A stretch of 64,000 bases of DNA, taken from the NCBI GenBank assembly GCA_019746225.1, contig JAIESE010000043.1, positions 1 through 64,000 of the forward strand, in the 5' to 3' direction. Source of the stretch: Alphaproteobacteria bacterium (lineage in GTDB: Bacteria > Pseudomonadota > Alphaproteobacteria > Paracaedibacterales > VGCI01). Within the stretch, counting starts at the first letter, position 1, and each line of letters begins with the position of its first letter. The position numbers were made by a program, and so were the translations under genes. Positions 18,965 to 28,399 of the stretch are shown here, piece by piece. Under the pieces are notes generated by a model. The model was given only the letters and a program-made list of their open reading frames with translations. It made no database searches and had not been told where the DNA came from.

Positions 18965-20362
18965 ATGTTTAATAAAATTTTACCAATTACTACTATTGGC
19001 TTTTTCATCGGATTGTCAACCGCTTCATATTCAGCGGGCAACCTCCTCTGTCATGAATCGCTTGATTACGAAAGTGGCAGTTCTTCTTTACTTAAAAAGA
19101 AGCGTGACCGAGAGAAACAGGTTCACGACCCATTAGAATTGGAAAAATTCGCCGATCAGGCTCAAGATTTTGTAATACCTGAAGGTGGAGAATTCTTAAA
19201 TGAAGCAGAACAAGATAAAATTGCAGAAGAACCGGAAACCAAAAAGCTAGCCAGAAGGAAATCCGTATCATTAGAGCCTCAAAAGCGTGTTACGGAATTC
19301 AAAAATAACCTCGAAGAGGATGGTGAAGGGTGGGTTCAATATTCCACCCCCCTAACAGAAGAAAGTCGGAAGGAAGTTTCTTTGGACCTTGATGCCCCTA
19401 TGGCAAAAGCAATTCCTTTTCCGAAAAGTAGGTTAGGGAACGCGAAAGGTATCTTAGGAGAACAACGCATTCCTAATCGGCTAAATATAGAAGACAGACG
19501 CGAACGGTTTTTAAAAGTCATGCAAGAATCAACAGAAAATCGCAGAAATGTGCAATTTGAATACAGAGAATTCTTGAAGAAGCCAGAAAGCACTCCTTTG
19601 GGATACTGGATAGCACAATACACACAAGGTCACGCAGATGCTGAAGCGACACTGGAAAAGTTTAATGAGTATCTTCCCTTATATCAGGAACTTGTTGACT
19701 CGGCTAATAAGATAAATGCGCAATATCAAGAAAATCCGAATAGGACGAACTTAGCTGAAAGATATGCTAATATCTCGAATCAACTCCTATGGTATGAACA
19801 AAAACTATTAGCAATGGCAGAGGCTTATGGGAAAGTGCAACGTAGTATTCTAGCAGCCATTGATGAGTCGAAGAGTCCAGAAAATCCTATTGGATTAGAG
19901 AAGGAACTGAGACCAGTTTACATCTATTATTTAAAAAATGCCATTTACTGCTCTTTTCGATTACCATCGATTAGTAATAAAGAAATTTTCAATTCAATAA
20001 GCACCACCTTTTTGGGTAACTTACAAACCTTCATCATTGAAAGTCTTAGGCTGGATGACAACCGGGAAAAATATGAAGGTCTCAAAAAAGCCTCAGGCTA
20101 CTTGAATCAGTTTGATGAATTCTTTATGAACAATATGAATTCTTTCCATACTCTAGAACTCCTCTCTGTGGAGCATGATCATGGGGACTTTGGCCCTTGC
20201 AGACCTTGTGCAGCTGTCTGTGCTGATTGCTTGGTGCTCTTAGGCAACCTAGAGGAAAAGAAGGAACTCGTTTCCCGACTTCTGAGAGAACATAGCCCGC
20301 AAACCTTTCAACCAATAGCTCCAGAAGATCAACCTACTCCAATGGATATCGATAAAGAATAA
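18965..20362 (+). CDS. Exported acidic/charged protein of unknown function
   Basis: 465 residues. A signal peptide spans about 1-23 (cleavage after ASYSA). Residues 40-130 are strongly charged and probably disordered (KKKRDREKQ, EEPETKKLARRKS). Residues 190-430 are helical, with a long central coiled-coil-like stretch. Near the C-terminus is a Cys cluster CRPCAAVCADC (about 415-425) of metal-binding or disulfide type. AAAAGG precedes the ATG and the region upstream is very AT-rich. It is convergent with another signal-peptide gene (20393), separated by a shared terminator. No family recognised; a secreted host-interaction role is inference from the signal peptide and neighbourhood. Confidence 0.78.
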   Translation: MFNKILPITTIGFFIGLSTASYSAGNLLCHESLDYESGSSSLLKKKRDREKQVHDPLELEKFADQAQDFVIPEGGEFLNEAEQDKIAEEPETKKLARRKSVSLEPQKRVTEFKNNLEEDGEGWVQYSTPLTEESRKEVSLDLDAPMAKAIPFPKSRLGNAKGILGEQRIPNRLNIEDRRERFLKVMQESTENRRNVQFEYREFLKKPESTPLGYWIAQYTQGHADAEATLEKFNEYLPLYQELVDSANKINAQYQENPNRTNLAERYANISNQLLWYEQKLLAMAEAYGKVQRSILAAIDESKSPENPIGLEKELRPVYIYYLKNAIYCSFRLPSISNKEIFNSISTTFLGNLQTFIIESLRLDDNREKYEGLKKASGYLNQFDEFFMNNMNSFHTLELLSVEHDHGDFGPCRPCAAVCADCLVLLGNLEEKKELVSRLLREHSPQTFQPIAPEDQPTPMDIDKE

Positions 20363-20372
20363 AAATGGTTTG

Positions 20373-20394
20373 AGGACGGGTTATGGCCCGTCCT
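20373..20394. terminator. Bidirectional hairpin terminator
   Basis: AGGACGGG (20373-20380), loop TTATGG, CCCGTCCT (20387-20394): an 8-bp perfect stem between two convergent genes. ATTTTC follows on the plus strand and, after a short spacer, CCATTTTTATTC on the minus strand. The stem overlaps the minus-strand gene's stop codon. Confidence 0.6.
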
Positions 20395-21223
20395 ATTTTC
20401 TGATAGCCGACCCTACGGCCTGTTCCAATACCGCTTTCAACTGTTGAGTCGCCAGGACTTCATCAGAACTCAGCGCACTTTTCAAACCGTCGCAAATCTC
20501 CATAATAAGGTGTCCTGAATGAACCAAACAATCAGGTAAGAAACCTTCTTCATCAGCTGCATTTCTAAGGCTTGAGGATATTGCATCACAAAATGTCTTT
20601 AAGGAGTCACGATCGAGGCTCTCAGAACACCCTTTCCGAAAAAGAGAATTCTCAATGAGAACAAACACATTAATGAGATGTCCTTTAGCCCTACCTTCAA
20701 TACAAGAATCTAAATTCCGAGTGATGGCCCTTAAGGTTTCCATTCTTTGGGAGAAAAGACTATTATTACAATCCCACAGAGAACATTGGAGGCTAATGAT
20801 GTGTATAATTTTGTTGATGACAGAACTATCGGTAAGACCGTTCTCACTCATTGCTTGCTGATAAAATTTACCTGCTTTAACACCATTTCCCGCAGCACTC
20901 TTCCTTTCCCTGAAAATTGTTTTGCAAAGAGTGTCCAAGTGACCATTAAGCTCGGCTTTAGAAGGAGTTGCCCCTTCCTCTTCACCAAGAGCTAACTGCT
21001 TTCTGGACTTAAATCTACTTTCAATAAAAGTTCCACCAGATTTTTCAGGTGGCGTGGATGGAGGGGTTTCATCCAGTACGTCGTTGGTCCTTTTGTTAAG
21101 AATCCCCTTCGGCGATTTTGGGCTATCATGGCTGTAGCTATCCCATATTACTTCCCGCTCAGTTGCGCTTGAAGAAGCCAACAAAAGCACAACGGCAATG
21201 AATACCCCAGACGATTTTATCAT
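20393..21223 (-). CDS. Exported helical protein of unknown function
   Basis: 276 residues from the ATG at 21223 (MIKSSGVFIAVVLLLASSSA); the in-frame start five codons earlier is less likely because it would precede the signal peptide with charged residues. Cleavage is expected after SSSA. Residues 20-75 are Ser/Pro/Lys-rich (DSPKSPKGILNKR, DETPPSTPPEKSGG) and look disordered; the rest is predicted helical with scattered cysteines (SLQCSLWDCN). No family recognised. It is convergent with the exported protein at 18965 and divergent from the Bax-inhibitor family gene at 21491. Confidence 0.77.
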   Translation of the reverse strand: MIKSSGVFIAVVLLLASSSATEREVIWDSYSHDSPKSPKGILNKRTNDVLDETPPSTPPEKSGGTFIESRFKSRKQLALGEEEGATPSKAELNGHLDTLCKTIFRERKSAAGNGVKAGKFYQQAMSENGLTDSSVINKIIHIISLQCSLWDCNNSLFSQRMETLRAITRNLDSCIEGRAKGHLINVFVLIENSLFRKGCSESLDRDSLKTFCDAISSSLRNAADEEGFLPDCLVHSGHLIMEICDGLKSALSSDEVLATQQLKAVLEQAVGSAIRK

Positions 21224-21427
21224 ATATCTAACTTCCACTAATAAGCGTGCCCATTAAAATAATTCAAAACCCCGTAAGCATCTTTAAACGCGACGTCTTC
21301 TTTTACGAAGGTACTGTTATTTAACCATCGTTAAGGGGTGTGTCAATATGTCCATTTCACGATTGTTCAAATTTTAGACATATTGTGTCTTTTTTGCCCC
21401 AGCTGCTTCTTCCCCAAATTCTCTGGA

Positions 21428-21456
21428 TTGCAAATTTTCCCTGCATCGCTTACAAT
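21428..21456 (+). promoter_or_regulatory. Promoter of the Bax-inhibitor-1 family gene
   Basis: TTGCAA (21428-21433) and TACAAT (21451-21456) are separated by 17 bp; the predicted start is near 21463, giving a leader of about 28 nt with AAAGGAG before the ATG at 21491. Confidence 0.6.
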
Positions 21457-21490
21457 AGCTTAGATTTCGTTTAATAAAGGAGAAAAAACC

Positions 21491-22213
21491 ATGAGTAATA
21501 TTGACGATAAAGTAATTTCGCGCAACCGCCAAGGAGCTGAAGCTTTAGCGGGTATTGACCAAGGCTTACGGTCATATTTGAGCCGAGTCTATATGTATAT
21601 GGCTTTCGGGCTTCTCCTAACCGGCGGTGTTTCTTTTGCAACAGCAAATTCACCTGAAATGATGCAACTTATTTTTGGCACCCCTTTAAAGTGGTTTGTC
21701 ATTTTTGCCCCACTCGGGTTGGTGTTTTTCTTGAGCTTTCGCATTAACTCGCTGAAATACGCCACAGCTCAAGGGTTGTTCTGGCTATATTCCGCTCTTG
21801 TGGGCATGTCGCTGGCTTCCATTTTCTTGATGTATACAGGAACAAGCATTGCGCGCGTTTTCTTCATCAGTTCGTCCATGTTTGGCACCATGAGCCTTTG
21901 GGGATATACAACACGAAAAGACCTTTCCGGCATGGGGTCCTTCATGTTTATGGGACTCATCGGCATTATTATTGCCAGCATCGTAAACATGTTCTTGCAA
22001 AGCAGCGCGATGGAATTCATGATTTCTGTGATTGCGGTCATCGTATTCACAGGCCTTACCGCATATGACACGCAAGCCATCAAGTTGATGTATTATGAAG
22101 GTGACGGCGAAGAAGTCATGGGAAAGAAAGCGTTGATGGGCGCGTTGAGATTGTACCTCGACTTCCTCAACCTCTTCTTAGCTATGCTCCAACTCTTTGG
22201 GGATCGTCGCTAG
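21491..22213 (+). CDS. Bax inhibitor-1/YccA family membrane protein
   Basis: 240 residues with seven hydrophobic helices. The N-terminal cytoplasmic segment and LRSYLSRVYMYMAFGLLLTG (about 27-46) start the BI-1 domain. The end (ALRLYLDFLNLFLAMLQLFG followed by DRR) is the characteristic C-terminal signature of Gram-negative members, and the DTQAIKLMYYE loop holds the acidic residues linked to Ca2+/H+ leak in the family. Its role in bacteria is not settled; YccA interacts with the FtsH protease in E. coli. It is monocistronic, with its own promoter and a bidirectional terminator. Confidence 0.92.
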   Translation: MSNIDDKVISRNRQGAEALAGIDQGLRSYLSRVYMYMAFGLLLTGGVSFATANSPEMMQLIFGTPLKWFVIFAPLGLVFFLSFRINSLKYATAQGLFWLYSALVGMSLASIFLMYTGTSIARVFFISSSMFGTMSLWGYTTRKDLSGMGSFMFMGLIGIIIASIVNMFLQSSAMEFMISVIAVIVFTGLTAYDTQAIKLMYYEGDGEEVMGKKALMGALRLYLDFLNLFLAMLQLFGDRR

Positions 22214-22237
22214 GCGATTCAACTTGTCCTTATAACA

Positions 22238-22272
22238 AAAGCCGTATGGGTAATCCTATACGGCTTTTTTTC
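22238..22272. terminator. Bidirectional rho-independent terminator
   Basis: GCCGTATGGG (22241-22250), loop TAAT, CCTATACGGC (22255-22264): a 10-bp stem with one G-U-type mismatch. It is flanked by AAAA on the left and a T-run on the right, so it can terminate both the plus-strand gene ending at 22213 and the minus-strand gene ending at 22282. Confidence 0.82.
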
Positions 22273-22281
22273 TGTCTTATG

Positions 22282-23211
22282 TTAAGGAATGCTCACAACT
22301 TTTTGGCCTGGATCATCAACACTGATCACTCCCCCATTCGCACAAATTAGTATAGACGAATCATTCAAAGCCGCATTATGGGCTGTTGTGACTTTTGGAC
22401 TTCCTGGTATCCAAGGAGAGTCCGTTTTTGGAACACAAGGAACAGGGGTCAACACACCGCCTGCTGCTGCAGTTGCTGCAGCAACAGCGGGATTGATAGG
22501 ACTTGAGCACAAACAAAAAGGACCGATATTCACTAAAGGAATATGAGCCCGAATTTGCGCCGCTGGCTTTGAGAAAGCAAATGCCCCTCCAATCTCCATG
22601 TTAAACTCAAAATTTACTTCAGGGGTCGGCAAAATCACTACTGGCATAGCCCCTTCTATACGGCCATTAACATACATTTGGGCATTCAACACAGCCCCAG
22701 TGGCAGCATCATACATGGTTCGCATCCCGCTTTCTAAACCTTCAGTAAAATTTGCTTCCATAATAAGCTGTCCATGCGCATTATAAAAACGACTCGCTCC
22801 TGCCCGAACACCCCCTGCAAAGGACATAGAAGCGGTCATCACCCCTTCCGAAAAACATTGAAAGGCCCCCTCAAGTTTTCCTTTATGAAAACTAAAACGG
22901 CTCATCAAGTTACCATTCGCATAAATCTCTGCACCTCCCTGGAGGACCCCTTGTACATAGTGAAATTTTTGAGCAATCACCCCACCAGCCCCATAAACCA
23001 GAGATTCTCCATGCATCAGTCCTGCCTCAAAATTTACTTGAGATAACAAATTCCCCGCAGCGTCAAAATTTGCATGAATTCCAAACTGTGGAAACGGTAC
23101 CATAGCCTCAAGAGAAAGGGTTGGAAGCTTGAAAGGCAATATCTTTAACCGGGCAGCACATGTCCCAAAAGTACAAGAAGTCATGGCACCGTGAACAACT
23201 TGATAGGCCAT
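22282..23211 (-). CDS. DUF4280 PAAR-like spike protein with a MORN-like repeat insert
   Basis: 309 residues. The N-terminus (MAYQVVHGAMTSCTFGTC, 1-18, to about 27) and the C-terminal part (about 219-309: HIPLVNIGPFCLCSSPINPA, GVLTPVPCVP, WIPGSPKV, CANGGVISV) together match one DUF4280 domain, the PAAR-like family that caps VgrG spikes. Between them, at about 46-190, are five or six repeats of 22-25 residues of MORN_2/YwqK type (G-x4-Y-x3-G-x6-F-x2-G, for example LQGGAEIYANGNLMSRFSFH). The insertion splits the spike domain in sequence but could leave the fold intact by looping out. The vgrG gene is 75 bp upstream on the same strand. Function: spike tip and cargo adaptor or effector of a contractile secretion system (inferred). 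Confidence 0.85.
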   Translation of the reverse strand: MAYQVVHGAMTSCTFGTCAARLKILPFKLPTLSLEAMVPFPQFGIHANFDAAGNLLSQVNFEAGLMHGESLVYGAGGVIAQKFHYVQGVLQGGAEIYANGNLMSRFSFHKGKLEGAFQCFSEGVMTASMSFAGGVRAGASRFYNAHGQLIMEANFTEGLESGMRTMYDAATGAVLNAQMYVNGRIEGAMPVVILPTPEVNFEFNMEIGGAFAFSKPAAQIRAHIPLVNIGPFCLCSSPINPAVAAATAAAGGVLTPVPCVPKTDSPWIPGSPKVTTAHNAALNDSSILICANGGVISVDDPGQKVVSIP

Positions 23212-23285
23212 GTTATTTGCTCCTTTTTTAGTTCTTATTTCTTAAGAGGCATTGTTTCATAAGGATTTGATCGACCTTATATATC

Positions 23286-25331
23286 TTATCCAATGGCAAC
23301 AACGGGGGCCGTCACAACCGCCATGGCGTCCCCTTTTACAGTCGCCATTGTTCCTTGCATCACGGCCACCGTGTCGCCTTTTACTGTAGCCGTCAAACCC
23401 TTCATCATCGCTGGCCCTGAACCCCCATCCATAGAAGCACCTGCTTTTCCTGCAACAGCCAGCATTGCACCTTTTAAGCTTAAACTTGCCGCTGCCAATA
23501 AAGACATATTGGCGCCTGATTTTAAAATCATGTTGGCCCCAGCATCCAGCGTCATATTTGCACCTGACTTAATAGTGACATTGGCAGCAGATTTAATCGT
23601 GATATTTCCCGTAACATCAATCAACAAATTACCCGTCACTTTCAACGTATTGTCTTTAGTAACTGTAATACTGCGCTCGCCAGTAATCTTGATCGTCTGG
23701 TCCCCATTCTCGAGAATCAAAGTATCATCCCCTTTGTCGCCTCCGTTCAATGTCACCAGGCGCTTACCCTTTTTAATAGTGGTCGTATCATCTCCGGTCT
23801 TAATCAAAAGGGTACGAGAATGCTCAACTTCACTGTCCCAATCCTTTTGAGCATGAAGATAGATTTGTTCAGACCCCTTTTTATCCTCATAGCGGAACTC
23901 ATTGAATCCACCACCACCTTTGGTCGTATCCGACTTAATCGTGCTTTTGGTAGGCTCGCTCTTAGCATAGGGGTTAGCATTTTTCCCATTATAAACACAT
24001 CCTGTTATCAAGGGGCGATCCGGGTCTCCATCCAAAAAGGTGACGACAACTTCCATGCCGATGCGCGGTGTGAACATGCCCCCCCAATTGTTTCCGGCCC
24101 ATAACTGGGCAACTCGAATCCAACAAGAACTTTTCTCATCCTTGGTACCATATTGATCCCAGTGAAAATGCACCTTGATGCGACCATATTCATCGCACCA
24201 AATTTCTTCCCCCGATTTCGTTGTAACAATGGCTGTCTGCGTACTGTATATGAGTGGCTTTTTGGTAACCCTCGGCGCCCGAAAGGGAACGTCTGCAGGA
24301 AAAGCCACAAACTCATTTTCATAAAGGTCTTCTCCTTCTGCCGCATTTTGCTGGATGCGATGATGAACACGATAGAGAACATATTTATCATTCCAATCGG
24401 AACGCGGATGGTCAGCCAGAGTAAAAGCAAACATCGAGCAAAAAGTTGGCGTTGTAGATTTTCCCGACAGCGTAGTCTTTGCCCATTCCAGAAACTGGAT
24501 ACGATGATTGGTAATTAGATCCCCTTCATTTGTTTTCATGAAAATGCCAGGGTAATCATAGATCTGTCCCCCTTCACCTTCACCGGTGACTTTGTTGAAA
24601 AGGTGTGTATCTGGCGTTTCAAAATTAAAGTCAGCAGCGGCAAACTTCTTGGGCACAACTTGTTCTTGCATACGAAGTGTATAAGCCATATTGAATGGCG
24701 GATTTGCGCCATACGACTTCAAAAATTCAATTTTATCGGGTGATACATCTTTAGCGCCCAAAGAATCGTCACAAATGACCATCGTATGGTTCGAACTTGA
24801 GTGTTTGAAGAAGTAAAAAATGCCTTCCTCTTCAAACAATCGAGAAATAAAATCAAAGCAACTTTCGCCATATTGCACACAATATTCCCGAACGCGCTTT
24901 CCACACGAACTTGTTTTATCCTCAATCTCCGTGACGCCATTGTCACTCAACACTTCCTTGATAATGTCCATGGCAGACTTGTTTTGAAAAATTTTATAAT
25001 CACGGGTAAATTTCAGCATCCAAAATTTCGGGTAGACCTTGGCATAATAATAAGTGAAATTATTGGCGCCTTTGCGCACAGTCCACCCTTGTTCGGCGGT
25101 GCCAACGACTCCACAAAAATGGCGTTTCTCACCCCCATATTCATAGGTAATTTGCACTTCTTTTCCCACAAGCGCTGTCAAATCAAGGTCGGGAGACGCC
25201 GAATTCATTTCAAGGGAAAAGCAAAAGGGTTCCGAGATTTGCTCCACACCATCAAACCGATCCAGAATCAACGCATCTTTGCCGAGCGGTGTCTCAATCG
25301 TAAAATCAATGTTTTCTTGCGTTGTTAGCAT
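23286..25331 (-). CDS. vgrG: Type VI secretion spike protein VgrG
   Basis: Trimeric needle of a contractile injection system. The start at 25331 (MLTTQENIDFTIETPLGKDA) has GAGG 8 nt upstream and places the family N-terminus correctly; the longer frame up to 25511 runs into ruvA. 681 residues: gp27-like domain (1-370) with LDRFDGVEQISEPF and CVQYGESCFDFISRLFEEEG, gp5-like OB fold with WCDEYGRIKVHFHWDQYG, CWIRVAQLWAG and GMEVVVTFLDGDPDRPLITG, then a beta-prism tail with IKSAANVTIKSGANMTLDAG repeats. There is no additional C-terminal effector domain. Only the downstream DUF4280 gene accompanies it; sheath and baseplate genes are not in the window. Confidence 0.95.
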   Translation of the reverse strand: MLTTQENIDFTIETPLGKDALILDRFDGVEQISEPFCFSLEMNSASPDLDLTALVGKEVQITYEYGGEKRHFCGVVGTAEQGWTVRKGANNFTYYYAKVYPKFWMLKFTRDYKIFQNKSAMDIIKEVLSDNGVTEIEDKTSSCGKRVREYCVQYGESCFDFISRLFEEEGIFYFFKHSSSNHTMVICDDSLGAKDVSPDKIEFLKSYGANPPFNMAYTLRMQEQVVPKKFAAADFNFETPDTHLFNKVTGEGEGGQIYDYPGIFMKTNEGDLITNHRIQFLEWAKTTLSGKSTTPTFCSMFAFTLADHPRSDWNDKYVLYRVHHRIQQNAAEGEDLYENEFVAFPADVPFRAPRVTKKPLIYSTQTAIVTTKSGEEIWCDEYGRIKVHFHWDQYGTKDEKSSCWIRVAQLWAGNNWGGMFTPRIGMEVVVTFLDGDPDRPLITGCVYNGKNANPYAKSEPTKSTIKSDTTKGGGGFNEFRYEDKKGSEQIYLHAQKDWDSEVEHSRTLLIKTGDDTTTIKKGKRLVTLNGGDKGDDTLILENGDQTIKITGERSITVTKDNTLKVTGNLLIDVTGNITIKSAANVTIKSGANMTLDAGANMILKSGANMSLLAAASLSLKGAMLAVAGKAGASMDGGSGPAMMKGLTATVKGDTVAVMQGTMATVKGDAMAVVTAPVVAIG

Positions 25332-25476
25332 GGCGTAGGCCTCATCGGACAAATCTATTTTTAGTGCTTGATCATTCTGACATGACTTTTTGTGAATGTT
25401 GAGAGGGAAAATGATTGGGTCCAACAAAGTCTCGTGATATCGTAACGAAAACACTTCTGAAAAAGGCGCGGCATAC

Positions 25477-26115
25477 ATGATTGCAAAATTAACCGGTTTG
25501 CTGGATTCCACGGGCCCTGACTGGCTTATTATTGATGTAAACGGCGTCGGCTACCAAGTTTTTGCCTCCGGGCGAACCTTATCTCAACTCCCGCATGTGG
25601 GTGAGAAATTCTCTCTCATGATCGAAACATTGGTGCGCAATGAGCAAACCCAGCTCTTTGGGTTTGCCCAAGAGAGTGAGCGGACCTGGTTCCGGCTCCT
25701 CTTAGGGATTCAAGGGGTTGGCGCCAAGGTGGGTCTGGCGCTTCTCACCGCCTTATCTGCCGATGAGCTTCATCAAGCGATTTTATCGCAAGATCAAACC
25801 ATGATCACCCGCGCGGACGGGGTGGGGCCCAAACTGGCGGGGCGCATCGTTTCTGAATTAAAGAGCAAAGTTGGTGGGTTTGAGCTGGGAAGTGCGAATG
25901 GGCCTTCCGAAGTATCTGGCATCACCTCGATTGCCGGTGGCATGAGCGAGGCCATATCCGCTCTCACAAACTTAGGCTATCGCCGGCCAGAGGCGCTTGA
26001 GGCCATCGCCAAATCTTCACAAACCCTCGGTCCCGGCGCCTCCACTGAAGCCCTCATTCGCCAGGGTCTCAATCTCTTATCCCAATCCTTAACCAGTGGA
26101 GCAAACCATGGTTGA
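25477..26115 (+). CDS. ruvA: Holliday junction branch migration protein RuvA
   Basis: Binds four-way junctions as a tetramer and loads RuvB. 212 residues: OB domain from [10 protein letters not shown] to about 65, tandem helix-hairpin-helix motifs ([16 protein letters not shown], about 73-88, and [20 protein letters not shown], about 110-129), and the C-terminal domain III ([20 protein letters not shown]) that contacts RuvB. The stop overlaps the ruvB start region by 8 bp. Its 5' end is divergent to vgrG; the promoter must lie within or near the vgrG start. ruvC is not next to it here. Confidence 0.96.
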   Translation: MIAKLTGLLDSTGPDWLIIDVNGVGYQVFASGRTLSQLPHVGEKFSLMIETLVRNEQTQLFGFAQESERTWFRLLLGIQGVGAKVGLALLTALSADELHQAILSQDQTMITRADGVGPKLAGRIVSELKSKVGGFELGSANGPSEVSGITSIAGGMSEAISALTNLGYRRPEALEAIAKSSQTLGPGASTEALIRQGLNLLSQSLTSGANHG

Positions 26116-27121
26116 GCCAGCCCCAAATAATCGGATCAGCACGCCTGAGCTCTTGGAAGAGGATATTGGGGAAGTCTCCCTTCGTCCGTTAACCTTAAAG
26201 GATTTTACGGGCCAAGCGCCAGTTCGGGCCAACTTGAAAGTCTTTATTGAGGCGGCGCGTACCCGTGGCGATGCCATGGATCACGTGCTCCTGTTCGGCC
26301 CACCGGGCTTGGGTAAAACGACTTTGGCCCAAATTATCGCGCGGGAACTGGGCGTTGGATTTAGAACTACGTCCGGTCCTATCATTGCCCGCGCTGGTGA
26401 TTTGGCGGCTCTTTTAACAAACCTCCAACCGCGCGACGTGTTATTTATTGATGAGATCCACCGCCTCAGTCCGGCCATTGAGGAAATTCTCTACCCCGCT
26501 ATGGAGGATTTTAAGTTGGATATTATGATCGGAGAAGGCCCCGCCGCGCGCTCCATCCAGATTGAACTCCCCCCCTTTACCCTGGTGGGCGCCACAACGC
26601 GAAGTGGCCTGCTGACCCAACCCTTACGAGAACGCTTCGGCATCCCGTTGCGCCTGATGTTTTATGAAGTCGAGGACCTCAAACGCATCGTCAAGCGCGG
26701 CGCGGATCTTTTGGGGTTTGAGCTCAGTGATGATGGCGCCACGGAAATAGCCCGACGCTCCCGGGGAACACCGCGTATAGCCGGCCGCCTCTTGCGCCGC
26801 ATTCGTGACTTTGCTGCTGTTGGCGGTCAGTCCATCGTCACCCAAGAGGTGGCGAACCTCGCGCTCAATCGTCTTGATGTGGATCGCCTCGGCCTCGAAG
26901 CGCAAGATCAACGCTATCTCCAGCTGATGATCGATTTTTACAAAGGCGGCCCCGTGGGAGTTGAAACGCTTGCCGCTGCTATGGCTGAGCAATCAGAAAC
27001 CTTAGAAGAAGTGATCGAACCCTATCTCATCCAACAAGGTCTTATCCAACGCACCTCTCGCGGGCGCATCCTGACGGATTTAGCTTTTGAGCATATGGAA
27101 TTGAAACGACTGGGAGAGTAA
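26108..27121 (+). CDS. ruvB: Holliday junction branch migration ATPase RuvB
   Basis: AAA+ motor of branch migration. The ATG at 26108 is preferred because GGAG at 26098-26101 is correctly spaced; a GTG at 26096 is also in frame. 337 residues: Walker [17 protein letters not shown], Walker [19 protein letters not shown], sensor [18 protein letters not shown], the arginine-finger region [17 protein letters not shown], and a C-terminal winged helix ending [17 protein letters not shown]. It overlaps ruvA, giving a two-gene operon, and is followed by a long intergenic gap. Confidence 0.97.
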   Translation: MVEPAPNNRISTPELLEEDIGEVSLRPLTLKDFTGQAPVRANLKVFIEAARTRGDAMDHVLLFGPPGLGKTTLAQIIARELGVGFRTTSGPIIARAGDLAALLTNLQPRDVLFIDEIHRLSPAIEEILYPAMEDFKLDIMIGEGPAARSIQIELPPFTLVGATTRSGLLTQPLRERFGIPLRLMFYEVEDLKRIVKRGADLLGFELSDDGATEIARRSRGTPRIAGRLLRRIRDFAAVGGQSIVTQEVANLALNRLDVDRLGLEAQDQRYLQLMIDFYKGGPVGVETLAAAMAEQSETLEEVIEPYLIQQGLIQRTSRGRILTDLAFEHMELKRLGE

Positions 27122-27578
27122 ATACAGGCAACTGTAGTCAGACCATACACATGTCGCTAAATTTCTAGCTTGAAACGCTTCAACACTGTCAACGCCATCT
27201 CAAAATTATGTAAATGTTTATAATGTTGTATCATTCTCTGTAAGACCCGAGGGAAAAGAACTTGTCATATGGATCCATGAGATAGCTATTAAAAGAAGTC
27301 TTTTGGACACGACACTCTGCCTTCTTGGCGAGCGCAACGAATCAGTCAACTGATGAATAGTTCTTTTGCTTATATTGACTCCGACTATCTGAAAATTTAA
27401 AACTAGCGTATTTTTACGGTATTGCAAAATATAAAAAGAATAATATACAGTGTGTTTTTTTGAAATATACAATCTTTTTTGAAGATTTTGTATGTAAATT
27501 AGAAATTATCCCGTAGAAATAAAATTTAATATTCCTACATATATGAAGAATCAACAATTATTTTGAAGGATTTCTGTT
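27122..27578. other. AT-rich intergenic region
   Basis: No supported gene. Short frames on the minus strand (27218-27472) lack a ribosome binding site and have no family resemblance. No clear terminator follows ruvB. The last 30 bases carry GAAGGA before the start at 27579. Confidence 0.4.
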
Positions 27579-28145
27579 ATGAAAAAAGTTATATATTTTG
27601 CTGTACTTTGCTTCTCACTTGCTATAAATGGATTTGCAGCTGAAGACCCAGGAATGCAGGATGACCCTAACTATTCTATGCGCCGCCAAGAACTATGGGA
27701 CCTAATTACTGATGGACAGAACGAGATTGTTGACATTCAGAGGGCTTTGAAAGCTGAATTACGTATTAACCTAAGGTCGAAACAGATAGAAGAAACATTT
27801 TTAATGGCAAAAGTAGCAGAGTTAAGGGCCATAGGCGAAGAAGAAAGAGTACCTGAAACAGAAAGAAAAATAGAGGAAACAAGGACGGAAGTTTGGAGAT
27901 TCCAAATGGATTTAGACCAATTAGCTTTGGATAAAAGAGTATATAATGCCCTCAAGGATCCTCACAGTGTAGAGGATAGAGCAATATCTGACAGTCTTGC
28001 AGATGGAGTCATAGCAAAATACCAAGTCATTGAGGATGAAGAGGAACGTCGAGTGTTATATGAACAACTCACTTTCGAGGAGTGGTATGCTCTGATGCGC
28101 TGGGTAAGTCCACCCCTATACAACATGTTCAATTACGCACATTAG
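27579..28145 (+). CDS. Small exported coiled-coil protein
   Basis: 188 residues. A signal peptide spans about 1-20 (MKKVIYFAVLCFSLAINGFA, cleavage after GFA). The mature part is highly charged; residues about 45-125 have heptad-like spacing and many Glu/Arg pairs, predicting a coiled coil. The C-terminus (WYALMRWVSPPLYNMFNY) is aromatic-rich. No family recognised. AAGGA lies 8 nt before the ATG. It stands alone between ruvB and a cluster of palindromic repeats, and its lower GC content than ruvB fits the other exported proteins of this window. Confidence 0.75.
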   Translation: MKKVIYFAVLCFSLAINGFAAEDPGMQDDPNYSMRRQELWDLITDGQNEIVDIQRALKAELRINLRSKQIEETFLMAKVAELRAIGEEERVPETERKIEETRTEVWRFQMDLDQLALDKRVYNALKDPHSVEDRAISDSLADGVIAKYQVIEDEEERRVLYEQLTFEEWYALMRWVSPPLYNMFNYAH

Positions 28146-28290
28146 TACTGAAATATTTGCAAAGAGGGAGTCGGTTCCGCTAGAAAGTGTAAGGAGACTC
28201 TAAGTTAGTCACTGCTTTTTCTGCCACCTGTTTTGAGGAAATACGACCAAAAACTAAAGTATTACGTTATTGTAATCAGTTTGTACCACG

Positions 28291-28349
28291 CTTCACCCGC
28301 CACGAAGCATAGCTCCGTGTCGACCTCTCACAAGGGGGGAGGTGAAAAG
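28291..28349. repeat. Palindromic repeat family, copy 2
   Basis: Reads TTCACCCGCCACGAAGCATA, then GTCGACCTCTCACAAGGGGG and GAGGTGAAA. It contains the hairpin CCTCTC/GAGG and a GTCGAC core. It is in inverted orientation to copy 3 (28400-28458), from which it is 50 bp away. The 28146-28494 gap otherwise holds nothing recognised. Confidence 0.75.
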
Positions 28350-28399
28350 GCACGTGATATATTGCACATTAGGTAAGCTTTTAAATTCGGCTGCTTATT

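Noticed and set aside
25332..25511. 60-codon N-terminal extension of VgrG
   Set aside because: It overlaps ruvA and does not match VgrG; the start at 25331 has a ribosome binding site and gives the family N-terminus.
27218..27472. 84-codon minus-strand frame in the gap after ruvB
   Set aside because: No ribosome binding site, irregular composition and no similarity recognised.
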